Shown here: positions 35,856 to 44,369 of the stretch, one piece after another | Layout of the letters: every line of letters begins with the position of its first letter | Position numbering within the stretch: the first letter of the stretch is position 1 | Source of the DNA: Cylindrospermum stagnale PCC 7417 | GTDB lineage: Bacteria; Cyanobacteriota; Cyanobacteriia; Cyanobacteriales; Nostocaceae | NCBI RefSeq assembly: GCF_000317535.1 | Contig: NC_019757.1 | Location: forward strand, 2,806,501 to 2,870,500 | Length of the DNA stretch: 64,000 nucleotides | Direction of reading: 5' to 3' | Program-made: the position numbers and the translations under genes | Notes under the pieces: generated by a model | The model's database searches: none | What the model saw: only the letters and a program-made list of their open reading frames with translations | What the model was told of the DNA's origin: nothing

Positions 35856-38210
35856 ATGAGAAATCTTTGGATCTGGTTTCCAGGGCTAGAACTGGCAATA
35901 GGTGGTGTAATGGCTTACTCTGCACACTCGGCTATTGCTCAAATCACCCCAGATGGAACTCTACCTAATAATTCTCTTACAGAACAGGTGGGCAAAAGTA
36001 TAAATATTAATGGTGGAACCAAATCTGGAAGCAATCTATTCCACAGTTTTGACCAGTTTTCTGTCCCTGATGGGATTACAGCTAACTTTCAAAATATTGG
36101 GGGTATTCAAAATATTTTTAGCCGGGTAACGGGTAAGTCTATTTCTAATATTGAAGGCACTTTGAAAGCTGAAGGTGTTAGCCTGTTTCTAATTAATCCT
36201 AACGGGATTGTTTTTGGGCCCAAGGCTTCTTTACAAATCGGCGGCTCATTTATCGGGAGTACAGCCAGTAGTGTGATCTTTGACAATGGTGCTAAATTTA
36301 GTGCCACAGATCCCCAAACCCAACCTTTACTCACAGTAATTACTCCCATCGGCTTACAATTTGGAGCAACTGCGGCTCCCATCCACAACCTATCTCAAGT
36401 AGCTCCAAACAGTTCCTCTAAAATTGAACTAGGTGGGCTACAGGTGAATCAAGGCAAAACTTTAGCACTTGTAGGCGGTGATATAACACTGGAGGGCGGA
36501 AGTTTAACAGCAAATTCAGGACGAATTGAGCTAGGAAGTGTAGCAGCTAATAGTCTGGTGAAATTAAAACAAATAGAGCAAGGTTGGAGTTTGGGATATG
36601 AAGATGTAAAAGGTTTTCAAAACATTCGACTCATGCCGCGAAGCGATAATGGTAATCAAATTCAATCTCGGGTAGATGTCAGTGGTATCAGTGCTACCAC
36701 TGATACCGCTGGTACCAGTGGCGGTAGCATTCAGGTGAGGGGTAGGAACGTGGAAATAATTGGCAATAACTCGGTCTTGGCAAGTTCAACTTTCGGTGAG
36801 GCAAATGGCCAAGATATAACTATTATTGCCAGTAAATTAATTGTTCAGGATAATGCACAAATAATTACTACTACCAACAGCAAGGGAAAATCGGGAAATT
36901 TGATTGTGAATGCCTTGGAGTCCGTAGAGCTAATTGGTGGTACTGGTGGAACTGGACTTTTGGCTTTAACTTTTAATGAGGGTAAGGCAGGTGATATTAC
37001 AATCAAAACCCGGACGTTGCGGCTCAAAGATGGGGCAGCGATAACAGCATATTCTGCTACAGATTTAATTTCTCCAACGCAACCAATATCTGAGGGTAAA
37101 GGAGGGAATATAACTGTGGACGCCTCGGATTTAGTAGAGATAGCTGGAAACCCAAAAACAGAAACTTTCAGTATTTTATCTGCTTCAACTCTAAATTACG
37201 GAAATGCAGGGACAGTCAACATTACCACAGGACAATTGATTGTCCGTGATAGAGGTTTAATCAGTGTGGGAGTTAATTCTGCAAAGAATTTACCTAACCA
37301 AGGAGATCAAAGTAATCTGGGAACACCAGGCTTAATAAACGTAAATGCTCGCTCTATCCTTCTAGAAAATAAAGGAATAATCTCATCGACGACTCAAGCA
37401 GGTAATGGCGCGAATATTAATCTACAGGTGCAGAACACATTACTGATGCGCGGCCAAAGTCAGATATCCGCTAGTGCAGGACAGGCAAATGCAGGTGGGA
37501 ATGGTGGTAATATCACGATCAATGCCCCTAAAGGCTTCGTTGTCGCTACTCCCTTAGGAAATAACGATATCACTGCCAATGGCTTCTCTGGCGCTGGTGG
37601 TAATATCACCATTAATGCTAAGAGCATCTTTGGGTTTGTGCCCCGCACTCGTGCAGACTTGGTGAAGTTGTTGGGCAATCCAAAACCAAATGAACTAGAC
37701 TCGCAATACGTGCCAACAAGTGACATCACGGCATTTTCTAAGCAAAACCGTGACTTAAATGGCGTTATCCAAATCAACACACCAGATATTGACCCCAAAA
37801 AATTAGTGGAACTGCCGGAAAATCTGATTGATACTGCGGGGCAAATTGCTGCCGCCTGCGGTGCTGGTGGCAAACTAGCAGGGGGTTCATTTACTGCCAC
37901 AGGGCGTGGTGGCGTAGTAGCTGACCCCACGGATGTATTGACGTCTGAGGCTGTGCTGACAGATTGGATTTCAGTCTCAGATGAAGGTGAAAATCGTGCT
38001 GGCGGTGTCCGTAATAATGCGGTGACTCAGAAGCAAGGGAATATAGAGTCTGATGCACAAAAGGATAATGCTGTCAATTCACCAGAGCAAATTGTCGAGG
38101 CTCAAGGGTGGGTAATTGATGCCCGTGGTAATGTGGTTCTGGTGGCTCAAGCACCGACTGTAACACCTCATAGCCCTGGACTGAAGCAGGCGGATTGTGC
38201 TGCTCATTAG
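35856..38210 (+). CDS. two-partner-secretion exoprotein (filamentous haemagglutinin N-terminal domain)
   Basis: About 784 residues from the ATG at 35856 (the frame opens at a GTG at 35799, but the signal peptide MRNLWIWFPGLELAIGG fits the later start). The mature N-terminus is a TPS domain: ITPDGTLPNNSLTEQ, FHSFDQFSVP, GRIELGSVAANS and the hallmark NPNGIVFGPKASLQIGGSF. A repetitive beta-helix follows (GNITVDASD, GNITINAP, GNITINAKS). The C-terminal part with GQIAAACGAGGKLAGGSF is typical of cyanobacterial members. Export needs a TpsB/FhaC outer-membrane partner, which I do not find in this window. Likely a surface or secreted adhesin. Confidence 0.9.
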   Translation: MRNLWIWFPGLELAIGGVMAYSAHSAIAQITPDGTLPNNSLTEQVGKSININGGTKSGSNLFHSFDQFSVPDGITANFQNIGGIQNIFSRVTGKSISNIEGTLKAEGVSLFLINPNGIVFGPKASLQIGGSFIGSTASSVIFDNGAKFSATDPQTQPLLTVITPIGLQFGATAAPIHNLSQVAPNSSSKIELGGLQVNQGKTLALVGGDITLEGGSLTANSGRIELGSVAANSLVKLKQIEQGWSLGYEDVKGFQNIRLMPRSDNGNQIQSRVDVSGISATTDTAGTSGGSIQVRGRNVEIIGNNSVLASSTFGEANGQDITIIASKLIVQDNAQIITTTNSKGKSGNLIVNALESVELIGGTGGTGLLALTFNEGKAGDITIKTRTLRLKDGAAITAYSATDLISPTQPISEGKGGNITVDASDLVEIAGNPKTETFSILSASTLNYGNAGTVNITTGQLIVRDRGLISVGVNSAKNLPNQGDQSNLGTPGLINVNARSILLENKGIISSTTQAGNGANINLQVQNTLLMRGQSQISASAGQANAGGNGGNITINAPKGFVVATPLGNNDITANGFSGAGGNITINAKSIFGFVPRTRADLVKLLGNPKPNELDSQYVPTSDITAFSKQNRDLNGVIQINTPDIDPKKLVELPENLIDTAGQIAAACGAGGKLAGGSFTATGRGGVVADPTDVLTSEAVLTDWISVSDEGENRAGGVRNNAVTQKQGNIESDAQKDNAVNSPEQIVEAQGWVIDARGNVVLVAQAPTVTPHSPGLKQADCAAH

Positions 38211-38440
38211 GTTATAGCAGCTTTCATTTAAGTGTTTAACCGCTCATGAGGTGACATTGAATCTGACCTTGTAGGGGAGAGACTTTGAATTTTCCGCCTG
38301 AGAGCGTCGGGAAGGGTGCCATCATTTGGGAGAAAATCAGGGTGCAGAAAGCGTTTGTGCCGTGTTGTGGGTCAAGATAAATCAAAAGAGATGCGATCGC
38401 ACTATGATTCGGGTTAGTACCGTCTAACCTCAAACAGATT

Positions 38441-39613
38441 ATGACGCCAACAATCACCATCAACGAAAGCCTTAGATTGCCACTCGCACCCCTAGACATC
38501 CCCTCCCGGTTGCTGCTGGGCCCTGGGCCATCTAATGCCCATCCTGCCGTGCTTCAGGCAATGAATACCTCCCCCGTGGGACATCTTGATCCCGCTTTTC
38601 TCTCACTTATGGACGAGATACAGTCCCTACTGCGCTACACTTGGCAAACTGAAAACCCCCTTACCATTGCCGTCAGTGGTACCGGTACAGCAGCAATGGA
38701 AGCAACCATCGCCAATGTTACAGAACCTGGTGATGTGGTTTTGATTGGCGCTGCTGGTTATTTTGGTAATCGTCTTGTGGATATGGCAGGGAGATATGGC
38801 GCAGATGTGCGAACCATTACCAAACCTTGGGGAAAAGTTTTCACCCTCGATGAACTCCGCACTGCTGTACAAACCCATCGTCCAGCTATCTTAGCTTTAG
38901 TCCATGCAGAAACCTCCACCGGCGCACGTCAACCTTTGGAAGGTGTTGGTGAATTGTGTCGGGAATTTGGCACTTTGTTGCTGGTGGATACGGTGACAAG
39001 TTTGGGTGGTGTGCCGATATTTTTGGATGAGTGGGGAGTTGATTTAGCTTATAGCTGTAGTCAAAAAGGTTTGGGTTGTTCTCCTGGTGCTTCGCCTTTT
39101 ACCATGAGTCCCCGTGCTGTGGAGAAGTTGCAACAACGCCAAACGAAGGTGGCTAACTGGTATTTGGATATGTCGTTGCTGGGGAAATATTGGGGAAGCG
39201 ATGGGCTACGCCCCGCTGGAAGCGATCGCACTTATCACCACACAGCCCCGATTAATTTATATTATGCACTGCGGGAAGCACTGCGTTTAGTGGCTGAGGA
39301 GGGATTAGCAAATTGCTGGCAACGTCACCAAAAGAATGTAGAGTATCTTTGGGCAGGTTTAGAAGAGTTAGGATTAAGTTTGCACGTTGAGCGAGAGTAC
39401 CGTTTACCAACTTTAACTACTGTCTGCATTCCCCAAGGGGTAGATGGTAAGGCAGTTGCCAAGCAGTTATTGCATGAGCATAATATTGAGATTGGTGGCG
39501 GTTTGGGAGAACTCGCCGGTAAAGTTTGGCGCGTCGGGTTGATGGGTTTTAATAGTCGTCCAGAAAGTGTAGATCAACTTTTAGCGGCGCTGCGGCAGGT
39601 TTTACCTAAATAG
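38441..39613 (+). CDS. alanine-glyoxylate / ureidoglycine-glyoxylate aminotransferase family (PucG-like)
   Basis: A PLP-dependent class V aminotransferase of 390 residues. LLGPGPSNAHPAVLQAM, VSGTGTAAMEA, HAETSTGARQPL and LLVDTVTSLGG are family signatures; the PLP lysine lies in YSCSQKGLGCSPG. Relatives use glyoxylate as amino acceptor (serine/alanine-glyoxylate transaminase in photorespiration) or ureidoglycine in purine breakdown (PucG). Both fit: the ureide genes lie 8-17 kb away, and glyoxylate is also a photorespiratory product in cyanobacteria. Residues GLRPAGS before YHHTAPI come from a short HIP1-linked repeat inserted in frame. Confidence 0.88.
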   Translation: MTPTITINESLRLPLAPLDIPSRLLLGPGPSNAHPAVLQAMNTSPVGHLDPAFLSLMDEIQSLLRYTWQTENPLTIAVSGTGTAAMEATIANVTEPGDVVLIGAAGYFGNRLVDMAGRYGADVRTITKPWGKVFTLDELRTAVQTHRPAILALVHAETSTGARQPLEGVGELCREFGTLLLVDTVTSLGGVPIFLDEWGVDLAYSCSQKGLGCSPGASPFTMSPRAVEKLQQRQTKVANWYLDMSLLGKYWGSDGLRPAGSDRTYHHTAPINLYYALREALRLVAEEGLANCWQRHQKNVEYLWAGLEELGLSLHVEREYRLPTLTTVCIPQGVDGKAVAKQLLHEHNIEIGGGLGELAGKVWRVGLMGFNSRPESVDQLLAALRQVLPK

Positions 39614-39848
39614 TTTTGCTGTGATAGGTGCGTTAGTGGTAGGGTAACGCACCTGAGAGAAAATAGTAACCATCACCGCCGTTGAGGACTGTCAATTATT
39701 AGATACTCATAAAACAACAATACTCAATATTTATTTTTATGAAGCGTCTGGCGAAATTTTCAGATAATTTTGATATCTTTGAAGTCCGGTAAATCACAAG
39801 TGATAGTTTATTAACGCCATCATGATGATGGGTTATGAGGTATCAAGT

Positions 39849-40310
39849 ATGATTCATCACCTGTCTATTTCTGCTCAAAAACCCCAGCATGTTGCCGAAG
39901 TTCTAGCTGAAGTCTTGAATGGAAAAGCTTTTCCCTTTTTTCCTCACCCAGGCAGTTATATGGCTTTGTCTCTCGACGAACATGGGACAGGAATCGAAGT
40001 TTATCCGTTAAAAACTCAAATAGTACCTGGTGAGGGAAATGAACAGTCTAAATTTGTAGAGGCTACTACTTCCCCTACTTTTACAGCTACTCATGCGGCG
40101 ATTTCTGTCACGAATACCCAAGAAAAAATTGAGGAGATTGGCAATCGAGAAGGTTGGAAAGTACTGCGTTGTCACCGCAACTCTTCTTTTGATGTCATTG
40201 AGTTTTGGTTAGAAAATAGATTAATGATAGAACTACTCACACCAGAAATGGCAAATCAATATTTAGCCGTTACGCATCCAGAAAATCTCCAGAGAATGTT
40301 TGCTGGCTAA
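39849..40310 (+). CDS. VOC-superfamily (glyoxalase-like) protein
   Basis: About 153 residues from the ATG at 39849 (MIHHLSISAQKPQHVAEVL), chosen over an upstream ATG at 39822 because a GAGG site lies 8 bp before it. HHLSISAQ at the start, TATHAAISVTNTQEKIEEI in the middle and FDVIEFWLENRLMIELLTP near the end are the paired beta-alpha modules and candidate metal ligands of the vicinal oxygen chelate fold. The reaction is unknown. It follows the aminotransferase gene by 235 bp on the same strand and converges with the orphan BMP gene. Confidence 0.72.
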   Translation: MIHHLSISAQKPQHVAEVLAEVLNGKAFPFFPHPGSYMALSLDEHGTGIEVYPLKTQIVPGEGNEQSKFVEATTSPTFTATHAAISVTNTQEKIEEIGNREGWKVLRCHRNSSFDVIEFWLENRLMIELLTPEMANQYLAVTHPENLQRMFAG

Positions 40311-40331
40311 ATTGACAAGCCACGGGGATAT

Positions 40332-41477
40332 CTATTCAGGTTTCTGCTGGGGAATTGAAGAGTCAATTCCCTCAACATACCAATCCATCGCCAACTGTCC
40401 CTGATCATCCAACACCTGACCCTTGGGTATTCGCACCACACCCTTTTGGTCTTTCACCGGGCCATCAAAAGGATGAGCAATACCTTGAATAAACGCCTGA
40501 CGCTTCGCATTTACTAACTGCTGAACTTCCACCGGAATTGCCTGATTCATTGGGGAAATATCCACCATCCCGGCACCAATACCATCCCAAATATCATCAG
40601 CTTTCCAAGTGCCATTGATCACGGCTAAAGCTTTGTCTATATAAAATTTGCCCCATCTGTTAATAGCTGATGTTAGGTGTGCTTTTTGACCAAAGGTACT
40701 CATATCAGTGTTGTAGCCAAATGCATAGATTCCTTTTTCCTCAGCCAGTTGGACAACAGCGGCTGAGTCAGTATGCTGTGTCAGCACATCTGCACCTAAA
40801 TTGATTAAAGCAAGTCCAGCTTCCCTCTCTTTAGCTGGATCATACCAACTTTCTACCCACAGCACCTTGACTTTTGCCTGGGGATTAGTTGCCAGTAGTC
40901 CTTGAGTGAACGCACCTATACCCCGAATAACTTCAGGAATAGGAAATGCACCAATAAAACCAATAATGTTGGATTTTGTCATTTTGCCGGCAATCATCCC
41001 GGTTAAATATCGCGGTTCTTCAAAGCGTCCCAAATAAGTGCCGACATTAATAGCGCGTTGATATCCGGTACAGTGTTCAAAGGCAATTTGGGGAAAATCT
41101 TTAGCGACTTTCAATGTCGGATGCATGTAGCTAAAGGAAGTTGTGAAAATTAACTGATTACCGTCTAATGCTAATTGGCGAATTACTCTTTCGGCGTCAT
41201 CAGAAGAGTTGATACTTTCCACAAAAGTAGTTTTTACTTTATCCTGAAGATTGGCTTCCATTTCCCGGCGACCTAAATCATGGGCATAAGTCCAGCCAAA
41301 ATCACCTACAGGCCCTAAATACACAAATCCTATCTTCAGAGGTTCATTGACAGCAACAGGCGATGCTGAGGGAGATACCTGTTCCTGAGAATTCGATTTT
41401 TTTCCGGGGACACAACTAGCTAAGGTAAAGCTAGATCCTGCTAAAGTGGCATACTTTAGAAAATAACGGCGATCCAT
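40332..41477 (-). CDS. orphan BMP-family substrate-binding lipoprotein
   Basis: 381 residues. The N-terminus combines a Tat-like motif (DRRYFLKYATLAGSS) with a lipobox (FTLASC), so it is probably lipid-anchored in the periplasm. The mature region matches BMP/Med-type binding proteins: KIGFVYLGPVGDFGWTYAHD, LIFTTSFSYMHPTLKVA, GADVLTQHTDSAAVVQLAEE and GIYAFGYNTDM. It differs clearly from the BMP protein at 19482-20534. No permease or ATPase gene is adjacent, so it may feed the split importer or sense a ligand. It is divergent from the acyl-CoA-synthetase-like gene, with 129 bp between starts. Confidence 0.9.
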   Translation of the reverse strand: MDRRYFLKYATLAGSSFTLASCVPGKKSNSQEQVSPSASPVAVNEPLKIGFVYLGPVGDFGWTYAHDLGRREMEANLQDKVKTTFVESINSSDDAERVIRQLALDGNQLIFTTSFSYMHPTLKVAKDFPQIAFEHCTGYQRAINVGTYLGRFEEPRYLTGMIAGKMTKSNIIGFIGAFPIPEVIRGIGAFTQGLLATNPQAKVKVLWVESWYDPAKEREAGLALINLGADVLTQHTDSAAVVQLAEEKGIYAFGYNTDMSTFGQKAHLTSAINRWGKFYIDKALAVINGTWKADDIWDGIGAGMVDISPMNQAIPVEVQQLVNAKRQAFIQGIAHPFDGPVKDQKGVVRIPKGQVLDDQGQLAMDWYVEGIDSSIPQQKPE

Positions 41478-41606
41478 ACTTTATTGATTTGGTTTACCTG
41501 GCGAGAAAGAGTATTCTGATTCCTGATAGAAGTAGATACAGCCTGACACCAAAATGATTTGCTTGATTTTAGCGCTTTATTTTTGTCGTTAACTTACTGA
41601 AAATTT

Positions 41607-43100
41607 ATGCAACCGAACTTATTTACACTTTTAGCAGGGGAAGACAATCATCCAGCCTTAGTTACGCCTGATGGCCCATCACTAACTTATGGGCAATTGC
41701 GTGAAAATGTAATTGAGCTGGTATACCAACTTCAAGATTTTGGGTTAAAAAGAGGTAATCGCATTTCTATTGCCATGACTAATGGTGTCCCAATGGCGAT
41801 AACCTTTATTGCGTCTGCCTTGTGTGGCACTGCTGCACCCTTAAATCCCAAATACAAACAAGAAGAATTTGCTTTTTACTACGCAGACACCAATGCCAAA
41901 GCGCTGATTACATTGTCGGAATTGCCAGAAGCCGCGATCGCCGCTGCCTCACCAAATATGCTCCTAATTAACGCCAAGGTAAATACTGACGGTACTTTAA
42001 GGTTTGAATTGGTCAAAAAAGGCAAAACCCCAAATTCAGAACCGCCCAACGCCGACGATGTAGCAATGATTTTGCACACCAGCGGTACTACTAGCCGTCC
42101 CAAACGTGTCCCCATTCGCGATCGCAACTTAATCGCCTCTGCAAATAACATCATTAACGCTTACTCCCTAACAGCCGATGACACCACAATCTGTTTAATG
42201 CCGTTGTTTCACATTCACGGATTGGTTGGGTGTTTGTTGGCAACTTTAGCATCAGGCGGTACGTTAGTTTGTCCCAATGGTTTTAATGCTCTAGAATTTT
42301 GGAAACTGGTGGAAACCTACAAACCCACCTGGTACTCCGCAGCACCCACCATGCACCAAATAATTTTGGCACGGGCTAGCCGCAATGCCGAAATTATCCA
42401 AGCTAATCCTTTCCGCTTCATTCGTTCCAGCAGTGCCCCCCTGCCTTTAGTGATTATTGAACAGCTAGAAGCTACCCTAAAGGCTCCTGTGGTGGAATCT
42501 TACAGCATGACGGAAGCATCTCACATGATGACAACCAACCCCCTACCGCCAAAAGTACGCAAACCGGGTAGTGTCGGTTATGGCTTCGGCGTCGAAGTGG
42601 GGATTATGGACAATCAAGGCAATTTGTTATCTCAGGGAAGCTTGGGTGAGGTGGTAGTTAAAGCACCGAATGTAATTGATGGTTATGAAAATAACCCAGA
42701 AGCTAATGCCACAGCTTTTGTTAACGGTTGGTTTCGCACAGGTGATCAGGGCAAACTAGATGCAGATAATTATCTTTATCTGACTGGCAGAATTAAAGAA
42801 TTGATTAACCGGGGTGGGGAAAAGTTTTCTCCTTTAGAGGTGGATGATGTCTTGTTGCGTCATCCCGCTGTGTCGGAAGCTTTAGCTTTTGCTGTTCCTC
42901 ACAAGTCTTTAGGTGAAGATATTCACGCTGCTGTAGTTCTAAAAGCAGAAGTCAGCGTTCAAGAACTGATAGCTCACTGTAAAATCACCTTGGCGGATTT
43001 TAAAGTTCCTCAGCAAATTCACATTTTAGAACAATTACCCCGTGGTGCCACAGGCAAACTGCAACGGTTAGCAATGGCGCAATTGCTGAATGTTGGGTAA
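41607..43100 (+). CDS. oxalyl-CoA-synthetase-like acyl-activating enzyme (AAE3/PCS60 type)
   Basis: A 497-residue ANL-superfamily adenylating enzyme. ATP/AMP motifs: MILHTSGTTSRPKRVP, YSMTEASHMMTTNPLP, FRTGDQGKLDADNYLYLTGR and KELINRGGEKFSPLEVDD; the catalytic lysine lies in GATGKLQR near the C-terminus. Among the family it most resembles plant AAE3 and yeast PCS60, which activate oxalate, by AAPLNPKYKQEEFAFYY, LPLFHIHGLVGCLLATLASG, TWYSAAPTMHQIIL and FIRSSSAPLP. Oxalate can arise from glyoxylate, so a role downstream of ureide or photorespiratory metabolism is possible. A different acid substrate cannot be excluded. Confidence 0.8.
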   Translation: MQPNLFTLLAGEDNHPALVTPDGPSLTYGQLRENVIELVYQLQDFGLKRGNRISIAMTNGVPMAITFIASALCGTAAPLNPKYKQEEFAFYYADTNAKALITLSELPEAAIAAASPNMLLINAKVNTDGTLRFELVKKGKTPNSEPPNADDVAMILHTSGTTSRPKRVPIRDRNLIASANNIINAYSLTADDTTICLMPLFHIHGLVGCLLATLASGGTLVCPNGFNALEFWKLVETYKPTWYSAAPTMHQIILARASRNAEIIQANPFRFIRSSSAPLPLVIIEQLEATLKAPVVESYSMTEASHMMTTNPLPPKVRKPGSVGYGFGVEVGIMDNQGNLLSQGSLGEVVVKAPNVIDGYENNPEANATAFVNGWFRTGDQGKLDADNYLYLTGRIKELINRGGEKFSPLEVDDVLLRHPAVSEALAFAVPHKSLGEDIHAAVVLKAEVSVQELIAHCKITLADFKVPQQIHILEQLPRGATGKLQRLAMAQLLNVG

Positions 43101-43167
43101 TGGGTAATGGGTAATTGGTAATTGGTAATTGGTAATTGGTAATTGGTAATTGGTAATTGGTAATTGG
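43095..43167. repeat. heptamer tandem repeat
   Basis: About ten uninterrupted 7-bp units: three GGGTAAT (43095-43115) then seven TGGTAAT (43116-43164). The array begins inside the last codons and stop of the upstream gene. Heptamer arrays of this kind are characteristic of heterocystous cyanobacterial genomes and vary in copy number between strains. Confidence 0.93.
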
Positions 43168-43227
43168 GATCAAGATTAATCCTGCTCATCCTTTTATCCT
43201 TCAATCCTGATTTGTAACTGACGAAAA

Positions 43228-44256
43228 ATGAAAATTTGTATTGTTGGTGCCGGTGCTATTGGTGGATATCTGGGGGCGAAATTGGCTCTAGCAGGTGAAG
43301 CTGTGACGCTGATTGCTCGCGGTTCTCATTTGGAAGCGATGCAAAAAAATGGGCTGAAGTTAATGCTGGCTGATCATTCTAGCCAAGTTGCTGTTCCCAC
43401 TTTGGTGACTAACGATTTTACCCAAGCGGGGGCGCAGGATGTGGTGATTTTGGCTGTTAAGGCTCAGAGTCTTCAAGCGATCGCATCTTCTCTCCCTGCA
43501 CTCTACCATTCTCAGACAATGGTGGTAACGGCTCAAAATGGTGTGCCTTGGTGGTATTTCCGCAAACATGGCGGCGAGTATGAAGGAACGCGGATTCAGT
43601 CGGTTGATCCTGAGGGAATAATTGAAACCCATATCGGCGCTGAACGGGTAATTGGCTGTGTGGTTTACCCAGCCGCAGAGATAGTTGCACCGGGAGTAAT
43701 TCAGCATATAGAAGGCGATCGCTTTACATTGGGTGAAATCGACGGTACAAAAAGCGATGGCGAAACGCCCGCTAAAAGCGATCGCATTCAATCACTAGCT
43801 CAAGCTTTCAAACAAGCCGGATTTAGAGCACCAATCCGCAATCAAATCCGCACAGAAATTTGGGTGAAATTATGGGGTAACGTGGCGTTTAACCCCATCA
43901 GCGCCCTCACTGGTGCGACTTTAGAAGCTATTGCTCAATATCCCCCCACCCGCGAACTAGCACGGCAAATTATGACCGAAGCCCAAGCGATCGCCGAAAA
44001 GTTAGGGGTTAATTTTGGCATCTCCCTAGAACAGCGAATTAATGGAGCCGAAAAGGTTGGCGCCCATAAAACATCAATGTTACAAGACATTGAAGCCGGA
44101 CGTCCCACAGAAATAGATGCGATCGTCAGCGCGATCGTCGAACTCGGTAAACTGACGCAGATTCCCACACCCCATATAGATGCCCTATGTGCCAGTGTCA
44201 AGCTCTTAGAAGCAACCAAAGCCAACCTGAAGGGTGAAAAATCAAAATCCCCGTAG
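43228..44256 (+). CDS. panE: 2-dehydropantoate 2-reductase family protein
   Basis: 342 residues. The N-terminal NADP-binding motif ICIVGAGAIGGYLGAKLA and LIARGSHLEAMQKNGL, the central VVTAQNGVPWWYF and the C-terminal domain (IWVKLWGNVAFNPISALTGAT, EIDAIVSAIVELG) match ketopantoate reductase (ApbA/PanE), which makes pantoate for coenzyme A. The family also includes other 2-oxoacid reductases, so panE is the best but not a certain name. Residues KSDGETPAKSDR are an in-frame HIP1-linked repeat insertion. It lies 127 bp after the acyl-CoA synthetase gene. A palindrome follows the stop. Confidence 0.8.
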   Translation: MKICIVGAGAIGGYLGAKLALAGEAVTLIARGSHLEAMQKNGLKLMLADHSSQVAVPTLVTNDFTQAGAQDVVILAVKAQSLQAIASSLPALYHSQTMVVTAQNGVPWWYFRKHGGEYEGTRIQSVDPEGIIETHIGAERVIGCVVYPAAEIVAPGVIQHIEGDRFTLGEIDGTKSDGETPAKSDRIQSLAQAFKQAGFRAPIRNQIRTEIWVKLWGNVAFNPISALTGATLEAIAQYPPTRELARQIMTEAQAIAEKLGVNFGISLEQRINGAEKVGAHKTSMLQDIEAGRPTEIDAIVSAIVELGKLTQIPTPHIDALCASVKLLEATKANLKGEKSKSP

Positions 44257-44257
44257 A

Positions 44258-44274
44258 ACAGGCGTCTCGCCTGT
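44258..44274. repeat. dispersed palindrome after panE
   Basis: ACAGGCG-TCT-CGCCTGT, followed by TTC, starting 2 bp after the stop codon. It has the same core as the palindrome at 55-75. Likely acts as a weak terminator for the upstream gene. Confidence 0.6.
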
Positions 44275-44369
44275 TTCAAGCATCCATTTGAATTCCTGTA
44301 AAACTCGACCTAAAACCATATTTATCAGAATATGAAGAATAATTAAGAAAAGATGGTGTGGAAAAAGAG

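Noticed and set aside
38236-38499. 87-codon minus-strand ORF between the TPS and aminotransferase genes
   Set aside because: It overlaps the start of the aminotransferase and resembles no family; probably chance, though the composition is not absurd.
43095-43167. Possible origin or iteron array
   Set aside because: A 7-bp simple array starting inside a gene's 3' end fits the known heptamer repeats of Nostocales; no DnaA boxes were seen.
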